Source of the DNA: Candidatus Saccharimonadota bacterium
GTDB lineage: Bacteria; Patescibacteriota; Saccharimonadia; Saccharimonadales; UBA4665
Assembly (NCBI GenBank): GCA_013289705.1
Contig: JABCZM010000001.1
Location: 62,001 to 126,000, forward strand
DNA: 64,000 nucleotides
Reading direction: 5' to 3'
Both the position numbers and the translations under genes were made by a program. Positions 1-6,939 of the stretch are shown one piece after another. Each line of letters opens with the position of its first letter. Positions within the stretch are counted from its first letter, which is position 1. The notes beneath the pieces were generated by a model. That model was not told the origin of the DNA, searched no databases, and saw only the letters and a program-made list of their open reading frames with translations.

Positions 1-296
1 ATGACAAATTAAAAAGCTGTTTTTATAATTCTTACAAAAGTCATAAATCAACAAGCATTACTGTGCATCTTATGGTTGTAGACACTGGTTCAACTGACAC
101 CTATGCGATTAAAGGTTCAACAATTGAACATACAGCAGTGTCCTACTCTGCTAATTTTGGTGGCAGCCAACATACAAGTACAGCAAGCTGTTCTAATATG
201 GTAGAACGCCTCGGCGGTATAGTTTTGAGTTGTAATGATGGTGATGTTTTATACTCACCCGATAACAGTCCTCAGGTTGATAACAGCCAGATTTAA
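1..296 (+). CDS. 3' end of an unidentified protein, truncated by the left edge
   Basis: The third forward frame is open from the left edge of the window to a TAA at 294-296, so this is probably the C-terminal ~97 residues of a gene that begins outside. A GTG at 63 could be an internal start but has no ribosome-binding site. The visible part is Ser/Thr/Gly-rich (…VDTGSTDTY…, …GGSQHTSTAS…) with two cysteines in its second half and no membrane segment. I do not recognise the family. It lies immediately upstream of an array of immunity-like genes and toxin-tip fragments, so it could be the end of a secreted toxin or surface protein, but nothing in the residues proves this. Confidence 0.4.
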   Translation, partial: DKLKSCFYNSYKSHKSTSITVHLMVVDTGSTDTYAIKGSTIEHTAVSYSANFGGSQHTSTASCSNMVERLGGIVLSCNDGDVLYSPDNSPQVDNSQI

Positions 297-820
297 CTGA
301 TTCCACCTTATGATTTCATTAGCAATTTTCTTATAAATCGAATGATCTAGGGTCACCATTTCGTTTATTATTTACGCAGAACTCCATGGCGAGTTATATT
401 TATTCGACTGCCGAGCTCGATGTGAATTTTTTATCGTTAATTTGGCCACATTTAGAATTCGACCCAAGATCTTTTTTATATGAGGGCACTATACGGAACA
501 ATATTCCGGCGATATATTGCCTGATTATTCCTGCCAGTGCCAAAAATCACAACATAATTATTGAAATCAAGCAGACCTCTTATGCCAGAAGTTGCAAACG
601 TATGAAATTAATGTTGTTTTAATGATAGTAAACATGCGTAAGAAAAAGTGTTTTGCGATTCTAGTTCCGTATATTATTATCAAGCCAGAACTAACTGAGA
701 GGTACGACATGAGAGTTGCTAGCGTGCTCTCGAGTTATAAGCAAGTGCTTTCGTGGATCAAAACTCGGAAGAAATTACACATTTCATGTTTACAACACGT
801 TAACAGGAGGCACCAAAATC
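297..820. other. AT-rich stretch without a convincing gene
   Basis: Several short overlapping frames (386-622, 592-840) are open, but none has a ribosome-binding site or a recognisable product. One short start-less frame ending at the TAA 801-803 (about 20 codons, ending …THFMFTTR) stops inside the Shine-Dalgarno of the next gene. This resembles the arrangement of the toxin-tip fragments further along and may be a very short relic of one. Otherwise I see nothing functional here. Confidence 0.35.
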
Positions 821-1264
821 ATGCGCTTTGTTTATATTAAAATACCCTATGAAAATTTACCTGGTTTACGTATTACTAAAGGCAGCGATGACAACCTGGC
901 TACATTGAACGAGGGGCCAGTAGCAGCCAATGCTTACTTCACCTGCGGCGATTTGGTGCTCAACTATAACAAAGAGAGTGGTGAGGTATTGAGCTTTGAC
1001 GGATACTTACCATATTTTGACAGCCTTCAAACCACTAACAAATTAAAGCTACCAGAAGATAGTATTGCGGCAAGACTTTTTGTAGGCGATATTTGCGGCA
1101 GCCCCATTTTTAATATTGATAAGTTACCTCTTGAGCTATCGGATGACAGAAGTATAATCCATGCGGGTACAGGGAAATACGATCAAATACTCGAACTTAG
1201 CGCTGATGTGTATGTAGGCTTAACAGAAGAGCACATTACGGATATCTATCTACACTTAACCTAG
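821..1264 (+). CDS. Unidentified protein, immunity-like by context (147 aa)
   Basis: The start is fixed by a strong AGGAGG at 805-810, 10 nt before ATG 821; a longer frame back to 716 has no such signal. The protein is soluble-looking, with no signal peptide and no TM, acidic, and contains …LNYNKESGEVLSFDGYL… near its middle. I do not recognise a named family. Evidence for an immunity role is contextual only: it heads a row of small genes that includes a SUKH protein and alternates with toxin-tip fragments. A decayed partial copy lies at 5946-6028, at the other end of the island, which suggests the island grew by duplication. Confidence 0.6.
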   Translation: MRFVYIKIPYENLPGLRITKGSDDNLATLNEGPVAANAYFTCGDLVLNYNKESGEVLSFDGYLPYFDSLQTTNKLKLPEDSIAARLFVGDICGSPIFNIDKLPLELSDDRSIIHAGTGKYDQILELSADVYVGLTEEHITDIYLHLT

Positions 1265-1268
1265 CTAG

Positions 1269-1406
1269 AGGAAATACGAAAAAATAATATACCTGAACGA
1301 CAATCCTCTACGCTACGATTTCCTGATAAAAAAGATCAAAAACAAAGAGTACCTGATACAAAAAAATGACCGACCAATCAATAAGAGGTCTAGAACCGGG
1401 ACGTGA
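1269..1406 (+). pseudogene. Start-less ORF fragment, candidate orphan toxin tip 1
   Basis: After the TAG at 1266-1268 the frame stays open for 45 codons to TGA 1404-1406, with no ATG/GTG start and no Shine-Dalgarno. The peptide is basic and ends …NDRPINKRSRTGT. The stop is 6 nt before the start of the next gene (1413). A start-less C-terminal fragment placed directly before an immunity-type gene is the known arrangement of orphan toxin-tip/immunity modules in polymorphic toxin loci. The toxin family is not recognised; the assignment is by position and repetition of the pattern at 2688, 3227 and 4008. Confidence 0.4.
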
Positions 1407-1412
1407 AGTTTT

Positions 1413-1838
1413 ATGATAGTCACACCAATAAATGCAGTTGAGAGGGGGAATGGCACACTTGAACAAAGACGTGCGGACAGAACCGACAATCTTGCTTACG
1501 CGTGCGAGCCAGGAAAGCCATACTTTGTGTATGAAATATCGGAAAGAAAGGGAGGTGAAGGCCTCATATACGGCATCAACATACAAGGCGGAATTACCTT
1601 TAACGATATACCGGCACGCTATTTTACGGTCTTAGATAGTACAATACCCTCAGACTGGGAAGAAGACACATACGATGTATATGGTAACGAAGTCCACGTG
1701 CAAAGTTTCCCCGAAATGGCACATGATAAGTTCTTTTATGATCGACTCATGAACGATGACCCTAAGACAGTGGAAGTGTTCTGGAGCTATGCCCAGAAGT
1801 ATGAAAAGGCTGCGCGAGATTTTGAGCGATTAGGATAA
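1413..1838 (+). CDS. Immunity-like protein, copy A of a paralogous pair (141 aa)
   Basis: A soluble, acidic protein whose paralog is at 4303-4719. The two share the layout [GTG/T-type N-terminus]–EPGKPYFVYEI–GG–YGIN–IPARYF–LD.(S/N)/T.IPSDWEE–QSFPEMAHDKFFYDRL. The last third is identical at DNA level (1711-1820 versus 4591-4700), while the N-terminal two thirds have diverged. The gene at 2856 shares the short signature [D/L]…SIPxDW and appears to be a more distant relative. Residues F-Y-D-R-L…VFWSYAQKYEKAARDFE form a predicted C-terminal helix. Its position 6 nt after a start-less toxin-like fragment supports an immunity role. Pfam family not known to me. Confidence 0.6.
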   Translation: MIVTPINAVERGNGTLEQRRADRTDNLAYACEPGKPYFVYEISERKGGEGLIYGINIQGGITFNDIPARYFTVLDSTIPSDWEEDTYDVYGNEVHVQSFPEMAHDKFFYDRLMNDDPKTVEVFWSYAQKYEKAARDFERLG

Positions 1839-1891
1839 CTGTATGTGTCAAGTCGATGGAGAACCAAATTAATTATCAGAGGTAATAATTT

Positions 1892-2689
1892 ATGGCAAAC
1901 GATGAGAAGTATGTAAGGAAAATTAACGAACAGCTAAAGAGCGATGATACGAATAAGCGGTCTTTTCTTAGAAAAATATGGGTTGTTTCGACAATACTTT
2001 TTATAGCAACTACATTTTTCCCGATTTATGTACCATTGCACACAACAAACTCCACGACAATATATGGTATTATTGCACACACTCCGCTAGCTCTGATTGT
2101 ACCGATTTTGTTTGCAGTAGCTCTGCCTCTTTCTCTGTCAAATAAGAGTTGGAGATTGTGGTTGTCTGTGTTTTTTGCGGTGGCTGGAATTGCTACTGCA
2201 TCTTTAGTAAATAGTGCCAATAATACAAGTGTGGCGACGCCTCAGCCATACACGGCACTTGCACTGATAGCTTACTTCGGTGCTATACCTGTTTTGTTCT
2301 GTGCTTATATTATCCGAAGAGGGGCACGCTACTATCTACGGCTGAACTCTCGAACAAAAACGAAGCCGGCTGTTGTAAAACATATAAGAAAATACAAGAT
2401 AGCCAAAAAAACGATGACAGCCAAATCACTTGGGATTTTATACCTCTGTTTAATAATGGCTGAATTGATAGGCTATATATTGCTGAAGCCTAAAGACTCC
2501 TCCGAAGCTTATTTGGTGGCAGGTGGCTCGGCTCTAGCGGGGATTGCTATAGCGAGATGCATAACTAGCCTTCTCGGCATAGATTACTATTCTAAGGATG
2601 GTCGGAAGGTAGATGATAAACAGAGGCTTATCCTGACGCTATTTTTTGTAATCGGTCTTGTGGCGAGTAGCATCTATATACGGCATTAA
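1892..2689 (+). CDS. Polytopic membrane protein of unknown function (265 aa)
   Basis: Start ATG 1892 follows GAGGTAATAATTT. The protein has about six to seven hydrophobic segments (roughly residues 29-50, 60-80, 87-106, 117-140, 178-196, 206-225, 245-262) and a charged cytoplasmic-looking N-terminus beginning MANDEKYV. No catalytic motif is visible. The leader and first seven codons are duplicated at 4803-4836, immediately in front of an unrelated gene (4837), showing that recombination used this leader as a breakpoint. A membrane immunity protein is possible in this context, but a transporter-like or uncharacterised role cannot be excluded. Confidence 0.6.
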   Translation: MANDEKYVRKINEQLKSDDTNKRSFLRKIWVVSTILFIATTFFPIYVPLHTTNSTTIYGIIAHTPLALIVPILFAVALPLSLSNKSWRLWLSVFFAVAGIATASLVNSANNTSVATPQPYTALALIAYFGAIPVLFCAYIIRRGARYYLRLNSRTKTKPAVVKHIRKYKIAKKTMTAKSLGILYLCLIMAELIGYILLKPKDSSEAYLVAGGSALAGIAIARCITSLLGIDYYSKDGRKVDDKQRLILTLFFVIGLVASSIYIRH

Positions 2690-2848
2690 CCGTTTTGTTA
2701 ATACATCCACGGATAAGCTCTACAAGCTAGTCGTAACAGTGCCAGAAGCCGATGGTGACAGGCCATGGAAGTTTTTCCTAGGGTGTTACACTTATATGCT
2801 GAACGCAAAACAGGTGAGTGGGATCAATTAAAGATCAAGGATTGGTAG
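2688..2848 (+). pseudogene. Candidate orphan toxin tip 2, frameshifted
   Basis: A start-less frame reads …DKLYKLVVTVPEADGDRPW… into …YTYMLNA and then needs one frameshift near 2808 to continue as …TGEWDQLKIKDW and TAG at 2846-2848. The YxYMLN–GEWDQLKI ending matches the ending of the fragment at 4008-4286 (VHYMLN–SGEWDQLKIT). Both therefore look like C-terminal ends of related toxins, this one decayed. It stops 7 nt before the next immunity-like gene at 2856. Confidence 0.45.
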
Positions 2849-2855
2849 TAGTACT

Positions 2856-3206
2856 ATGAAAGTCGAGATAACCAGTAGTTCTAAAATTCGAGGTTCACAT
2901 TTTGTTCCCGGAATTTATACAGTGCTCGCAATAGAAATGGACAACAAAGCAACGTGGTACTACTGTTTTAGTAACCCCGAAATCCCCGTACCGGATCCAT
3001 GCGACGCGACAACCGTGAGAATAGTTGACGGCTCAATCCCAAATGACTGGGTCTGTAAACAGGTTAAGTATGACTCTATGCACAAAATAATCCGTTTGTC
3101 ATTTAAGGAATGGACTGAAGACACGTATTTTTATGAAGATGCCATTGAAGATGCCATTGATAATGTCCGCCTTATTCAGAAAAAACTCAAGGCTTACGAA
3201 GCCTAG
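2856..3206 (+). CDS. Immunity-like protein, distant relative of the 1413/4303 pair (116 aa)
   Basis: A small soluble acidic protein. The central segment carries …IVDGSIPNDWVCK…, resembling LDSTIPSDWEE and LDNSIPSDWEE in the two paralogs, followed in all three by a C-terminal segment containing DxxFY(E/D). It is placed 7 nt after the decayed toxin-tip fragment ending at 2848. No Shine-Dalgarno is evident, so translational coupling to the fragment's stop is conceivable. Function is inferred from context and the weak family resemblance only. Confidence 0.5.
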   Translation: MKVEITSSSKIRGSHFVPGIYTVLAIEMDNKATWYYCFSNPEIPVPDPCDATTVRIVDGSIPNDWVCKQVKYDSMHKIIRLSFKEWTEDTYFYEDAIEDAIDNVRLIQKKLKAYEA

Positions 3207-3226
3207 CGGGTTCATATTTGATGTGA

Positions 3227-3379
3227 TTTAAGAGAATTAAGGAGTACGGTTTACTTTCGAAAACGGAACGTGAGTATATCAGTCGTGCCGCTCGTGGGGC
3301 TGAAAGGCTTATCACGGGAGACGATGGCTCGGCATGGTATACGCCAGACCATTACCAAACTTTCATTAATATGAGATAG
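3227..3379 (+). pseudogene. Start-less barnase-like RNase C-terminus, candidate orphan toxin tip 3
   Basis: From the stop at 3224 the frame runs 50 codons without a start to TAG 3377-3379. The last ~26 residues align without gaps to the end of barnase as I remember it: a small Arg-containing segment, an aromatic strand, then the signature D-H-Y-Q-T-F and a terminal Arg. The His in that motif corresponds to barnase catalytic His102. Upstream catalytic residues (barnase Glu73, Arg83/87 region) are absent or not alignable because the fragment is short, so it is at most a toxin tip without activity of its own. It ends 7 nt before a SUKH immunity gene. Confidence 0.6.
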
Positions 3380-3386
3380 TCATAAG

Positions 3387-3980
3387 ATGATAAAAAAGAT
3401 ATTTAATGCAGCTATGGCAAATTCGCTTCTTAATGAACTACGCAAAAAGGGAGTAGAAATTGCTTCTGGGCTTAGCTCAACAGACATTGAAGTCATTGAG
3501 ACGAGGCTAGGCACTACACTTCCTCCTGAGCTGAGAGTACTACTTAAGTGCGGTGTTCCGGTAGACCACAACGGCAATTCCGAAGCTTTCCCCCAGTGGC
3601 ATGAAGATCCAATCGCCGAGCTTAGGGATACAAAAGAGTTTATAAACAGAGCCTTTACTTTTGATATAGCTAATGACAATTATTGGCATCCACTTCTGGG
3701 GGAAAAGCCACAGAGCATTGAGGCGGCGCAAAAACAAGCCCTCAGTGCCATAAGCAAATGGCCGCCTTTAGTGAGGATTTATGGTCATAGATTCATGCCT
3801 ACTGAGCCGCATGGCCCAGATAACCCCGTGTTCTCTTTTGTTCAGGCTGGGGATTCTGTTTACTACGGTGCCAACCTTCAGGATTATCTGCTCAGAGAAT
3901 TCAAAATAAGTGATAAAAAAATACCGTACGACAAAATCAAACCAGTGCCGTATTGGTCCGACGCTTTCGGGCTTAGCTAA
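3387..3980 (+). CDS. SMI1/KNR4 (SUKH) family immunity protein (197 aa)
   Basis: The N-terminal half has the SUKH pattern: GLSSTDIEVIETRLGTTLPP, then L-L-K, then F-P-Q-W…D, and the C-terminal half has PVFSF…SVYYGANLQDYL. SUKH-domain proteins are established immunity proteins that neutralise nuclease toxins by direct binding in the cytoplasm. Position directly downstream of the barnase-like tip (gap 7 nt) fits a nuclease-immunity pair. A second ATG lies at 3414; neither has a Shine-Dalgarno, so the start is uncertain by nine codons. No signal peptide or TM. Confidence 0.8.
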   Translation: MIKKIFNAAMANSLLNELRKKGVEIASGLSSTDIEVIETRLGTTLPPELRVLLKCGVPVDHNGNSEAFPQWHEDPIAELRDTKEFINRAFTFDIANDNYWHPLLGEKPQSIEAAQKQALSAISKWPPLVRIYGHRFMPTEPHGPDNPVFSFVQAGDSVYYGANLQDYLLREFKISDKKIPYDKIKPVPYWSDAFGLS

Positions 3981-4007
3981 GAACGTCAAGATTTATACGA
4001 ACGATAG

Positions 4008-4286
4008 TCAACTATAACCGGAACGGGGAAGCAGTCCACGCCAGCTGGCCAGAATGCAATGAGCCAAGTTCAGTCTCGACTTGAGAATGGAGAGACGCCA
4101 GGAAAACAGATAATGGGACCGGGGATTAAAGGTAAGGCTTTGAGTGACCCCAACTTCCAACCTCCCTGGATGAAAATGTTTGTTAACGGTAGTGATGTTG
4201 GCATAGATGGATACGAAGTGCACTACATGCTCAATCCCTCTGGCGAGTGGGATCAGCTCAAGATTACGAAAGAATTTCGGTATTAA
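4008..4286 (+). pseudogene. Candidate orphan toxin tip 4 (C-terminal toxin fragment, 92 codons)
   Basis: The frame opens right after a TAG at 4005-4007 and runs to TAA at 4284-4286; an internal ATG exists at 4059 without a Shine-Dalgarno. Contents: a polar linker (…GTGKQSTPAGQNAM…), a Gly/Pro segment (GPGIKGKALSDPNFQPPWM), then …GYEVHYMLNPSGEWDQLKI…. The ending matches the decayed fragment at 2688-2848. The next gene (4303), an immunity-type protein, starts 17 nt later. I infer a displaced toxin C-terminus; the toxin fold is not recognised. Confidence 0.5.
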
Positions 4287-4302
4287 AGTTATACTATGAG
4301 CT

Positions 4303-4719
4303 ATGATAGTTAAATTAATCAAGCCAGTTAAAGAAGGAACCGGTACGTTTGCACAGCAACGTGAGCAGGGGACCGATAATTTTGCTTACTTATGCGAACC
4401 AGGAAAACCATACTTTGTCTACGAAATTACAGAAGGAAAGGGGGGCGAAGACCAAAGCTATGGTATTAACATTCGGGGCGGGATTAAATTTAAAAGTATC
4501 CCAGCACGTTACTTTAAGATACTCGACAATTCAATACCTTCAGACTGGGAAGAGGAAACCCGTAACGATTATGGCGAAGAATATGTCATACAAAGTTTCC
4601 CCGAAATGGCACATGATAAGTTCTTTTATGATCGACTCATGAACGATGACCCTAAGACAGTGGAAGTGTTCTGGAGCTATGCCCAGAAGTATGAAAAGGC
4701 CGCTCGAGATTTTGAGTAA
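4303..4719 (+). CDS. Immunity-like protein, copy B of a paralogous pair (138 aa)
   Basis: Paralog of the 1413 gene with the same layout (EPGKPYFVYEI, YGIN, IPARYF, LDNSIPSDWEE, FYDRLMNDD). The 3' ~110 nt are identical to copy A, whereas the 5' part differs at many positions. This is the pattern expected when specificity-determining N-terminal parts diversify while shared ends are kept or homogenised by recombination. It lies 16 nt after the stop of a toxin-tip fragment. No signal peptide, no TM. Confidence 0.6.
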   Translation: MIVKLIKPVKEGTGTFAQQREQGTDNFAYLCEPGKPYFVYEITEGKGGEDQSYGINIRGGIKFKSIPARYFKILDNSIPSDWEEETRNDYGEEYVIQSFPEMAHDKFFYDRLMNDDPKTVEVFWSYAQKYEKAARDFE

Positions 4720-4802
4720 GGTACAACTAATTAGGTCAACAGATCACTCGGAAGGTTAACGATATGAGTCAGGTCAATGAATTAATCAAGTAAGTTATCC
4801 GA

Positions 4803-4836
4803 GGTAATAGTTTATGGCAAACGATGAGAAGTATGT
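4803..4836 (+). repeat. Duplicated leader and first codons of the 1892 gene
   Basis: GAGGTAATAGTTT followed by ATGGCAAACGATGAGAAG and TATGTATGA reproduces the leader and first codons of the gene at 1892 (there GAGGTAATAATTT and the same codons). Here the frame hits TGA after MANDEKYV, and the ATG inside TATGTATGA becomes the start of the following unrelated gene at 4837. Together with the identical end of the 1413/4303 pair it delimits a duplicated block. Confidence 0.7.
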
Positions 4837-5544
4837 ATGAAAAATAACGAAGATATAAGTCCATTGACGCGTGCAAGATTACTTAAGTACATGCTGGAGG
4901 ATTTGGAGCCGTATGGTTTTGAGAGCCATGATAATAAGAAAATGTTTCTAAAGAATCACGATATAGTTCTGGAGCTCGGAGTAGATGTTATACACAGAGG
5001 CATGGACAGAACTTCCCCGGTACGACAAGCACACCTACAGGCTATCGTCCAGTATTCCAAATGTCCTTTAGACTTAGACCCAAAGGGTGTTTTTGGTCTA
5101 TGGACAGGTGTAGGATGGATTGATCGGCATAGTATACTCGATGAAACCGGCGTTCGTTCACCTTACTTATTCACGCCAGAAGATAACTACGACTATTTAA
5201 GCAGCGGCCTTAGAAAGGATTTGCTAGATATTGGCATACCTTTTTTGGTTTTTTTGAGTGATAAAGACAATTTTCTTGAATACTTATTGTGTAGGCCGTT
5301 TAAAATAGGAAAGTACTCAGTCAGCCCTGGGCTTTCAAATGGCAGGAACAAGCTCTCGATAGCTCTTTACATTTTTGACAAAATGCAAGACGTTACAAGG
5401 GCAAAAGAGGCAGTTGAGGGCTTGAAGCACTTTGATGCTTTATCTGCAGAAAGCCATTCGTCGATGCAAGCTTTAATGAGGAAGAAAGATATAGCTGATA
5501 TACTCCAACGATATGACAGCAAGTTTTATCAAACCTTACAGTAG
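4837..5544 (+). CDS. Unidentified cytoplasmic protein in the immunity island (235 aa)
   Basis: Start ATG 4837 lies inside the duplicated leader (previous entry) and borrows its GAGGTAA Shine-Dalgarno region about 30 nt upstream, so the true start is uncertain. The product is soluble, with no TM. Visible stretches are LKYMLEDLEPYGFESHDNKK (N-terminal helix), a W-T-G-V-G-W turn in the middle and a helical C-terminus. I do not recognise the family; no catalytic motif stands out. By position it may be another immunity protein, for a toxin whose tip has been lost. Confidence 0.5.
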   Translation: MKNNEDISPLTRARLLKYMLEDLEPYGFESHDNKKMFLKNHDIVLELGVDVIHRGMDRTSPVRQAHLQAIVQYSKCPLDLDPKGVFGLWTGVGWIDRHSILDETGVRSPYLFTPEDNYDYLSSGLRKDLLDIGIPFLVFLSDKDNFLEYLLCRPFKIGKYSVSPGLSNGRNKLSIALYIFDKMQDVTRAKEAVEGLKHFDALSAESHSSMQALMRKKDIADILQRYDSKFYQTLQ

Positions 5545-5583
5545 CACGGACGAGTAACGGCACAGATTGTTTGTGAAATATTA

Positions 5584-5943
5584 ATGCAGACTATAGATTT
5601 CCTACCTGATGAGTTAAAGGATTGCGCTTATAATCTTAGTGAGTTTGGGATAAAGAGCTATGCTTGGGCGCGGGAAGATGTTTTAAAAGTAATCGACTTC
5701 CTAGAGACTAACTATCCTGACAAAATAATACTAGGAGGGGATTTGTATGTGCTACAAGAAAATAAGAAGCTCAAACGTACGTATGATAACTGGTTCTATG
5801 AACCAGATCTGAAAAATCAGCAGAGGAACAGCTCCAGGGAAAGCCGAGTAAGAGCTCGTGAATATCTCGAAAAATCTAAGTCATTTCCTGAAGGAGATCA
5901 CATCTACGCAGGTTTAGTTATCGCAACTAGAGGCCAGTATTAG
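5584..5943 (+). CDS. Imm40-like immunity protein (119 aa)
   Basis: A small soluble protein with an N-terminal FLPDELKDCAYNLSEFGIKSYAW helix-like stretch, then …VLKVIDFLETNYPDKIILGGDLYVL… and …TYDNWFYEP…. The ILGGDxY followed by a DNW(Y/F) motif and a late A.EYL/I segment is what I recall of the Imm40 family of polymorphic-toxin immunity proteins; the assignment is from memory and needs a profile search. It closes the immunity island, 40 nt after the previous gene. Confidence 0.5.
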   Translation: MQTIDFLPDELKDCAYNLSEFGIKSYAWAREDVLKVIDFLETNYPDKIILGGDLYVLQENKKLKRTYDNWFYEPDLKNQQRNSSRESRVRAREYLEKSKSFPEGDHIYAGLVIATRGQY

Positions 5944-5945
5944 CT

Positions 5946-6028
5946 AACGCTTACCTCACGTATGGTGTTTATGCTCAACTATAACAAGAAGAGCGGTGAG
6001 GTATTGAGCTTTGACGGATACTTACTTG
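5946..6028 (+). pseudogene. Decayed partial copy of the 821 gene
   Basis: Bases 5946-6028 match about 930-1012 inside the gene at 821, including a nearly identical stretch around GAGGTATTGAGCTTTGACGG. Small indels break the reading frame (a TAA appears early in the aligned frame). This is a relic of duplication at the right border of the island. Confidence 0.7.
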
Positions 6029-6098
6029 CATTTAACCTGACGGCTTGCTCAGGATTGTCATTACCATCATAGCCAATAACATATGTATTTGCCACTGC

Positions 6099-6121
6099 TG
6101 GTCTATACTATTAACCAGAAA
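6099..6121 (+). promoter_or_regulatory. Probable promoter of the HD-domain gene within an inverted repeat
   Basis: TATACT follows CTGGTC and is flanked by CTGGT…ACCAG, so the -10 box sits in the loop of a 5-bp inverted repeat. About 30 nt downstream is GTGAGG, then the GTG start at 6136. No clear -35 box is visible. Confidence 0.35.
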
Positions 6122-6135
6122 GTGAGGACTGATTC

Positions 6136-6717
6136 GTGGAGAAACTAGAGAAGCTTGAGCAGCATGTAAGGCAGCTGTATAACGACCCCAAGCCCGGTCG
6201 GAGTGAGTGGGCAGATTGGCTTGCAGATAATCATGTATTTGTAGTGGCTGACTATGCGACTGAACTTGCAGATAAGCATGGTTCCAACAAGGAGCTTACA
6301 CGGGTAGCGGCACTGCTTCACGACATTGCCGATGTAAAAATGAAGCGTAGCGACCCAACACACGAAGAAGAGAGCCTACGGATGGCACGACAGCTCATGC
6401 AAAAAGCGGGCTACACTGCCGAAGAAGTTGCCTTGGTCGTTGATGACGCTATTCGCTATCATAGCTGCTATGGCGACAAACGACCTAAATCGCTAGAAGG
6501 TCGTATACTCGCTACCGCAGACTCAATGGCACACCTGAAGACAGACTTCTACGTATTTGCTGCATGGGCACTAGGACGAGGGAGCACATTGCAGGAGCTG
6601 AAGGAATGGGTACTTACAAAGATAGACCGTGATCTGAATAACAAGATTCAGTTCGACGACGTTCGTGCCGACGTTATGCCCGACTACGAGATGGTAAAAG
6701 AGCTGTTTTCGCGCTGA
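6136..6717 (+). CDS. HD-domain phosphohydrolase (193 aa)
   Basis: An HD-superfamily metal-dependent phosphohydrolase, predicted cytoplasmic. The key pattern is VAALLHDIAD at about residues 59-68 (HD dyad), a following helix, YHSCYG with a later His, and GRILATADSMAHL at about residues 121-133, supplying the last Asp of the H…HD…D signature. Members cleave phosphomonoesters or phosphodiesters of nucleotides; the substrate cannot be read from the sequence. The start is GTG 6136 with GTGAGG 8-13 nt upstream. It marks the transition from the AT-rich island to the conserved core. Confidence 0.75.
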   Translation: MEKLEKLEQHVRQLYNDPKPGRSEWADWLADNHVFVVADYATELADKHGSNKELTRVAALLHDIADVKMKRSDPTHEEESLRMARQLMQKAGYTAEEVALVVDDAIRYHSCYGDKRPKSLEGRILATADSMAHLKTDFYVFAAWALGRGSTLQELKEWVLTKIDRDLNNKIQFDDVRADVMPDYEMVKELFSR

Positions 6718-6723
6718 TTCTAA

Positions 6724-6840
6724 CTACTCACCTTGCAGGGCCTGAATGGGGTTGATCTTTTCGGCTCTACGCGCCGAGAAGTACACGACCGCCAAACCGA
6801 CAAGGCACATATAATAGCTCTCTGCACTCATTCCGCTACC
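6724..6840 (-). pseudogene. 3' remnant of a MacB/FtsX-type ABC permease
   Basis: On the minus strand a frame without a start ends with …CLVGLAVVYFSARRAEKINP followed by IQALQGE and TAG at 6724-6726. A last TM segment, then ARRA.K..P..AL..E, is the characteristic C-terminus of MacB/LolC/FtsX permeases. Upstream (6841 on) the frame is lost, so only about 38 codons remain. A relic of a deleted ABC exporter gene. Confidence 0.6.
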
Positions 6841-6872
6841 TGCTCGCAAGCGCCAAAACGTAAAGAAAATTA

Positions 6873-6901
6873 TTCCAGTTTCCAAACGAAAGGGGTATAC
6901 T
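6873..6901 (+). promoter_or_regulatory. Promoter of the glycolytic cluster
   Basis: TTCCAG (6873-6878), 17-nt spacer, TATACT (6896-6901). Transcription would start about 6908 and read pyk; a GGAGAG site is 15 nt upstream of the pyk ATG. Confidence 0.5.
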
Positions 6902-6939
6902 CTTAGTTAAGAAGTAATAAGTGGAGAGAGTAGCGCAGC

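Noticed and set aside
386-840. Three overlapping short frames at the left edge
   Set aside because: No start signals or recognisable product; compositionally similar to non-coding DNA.
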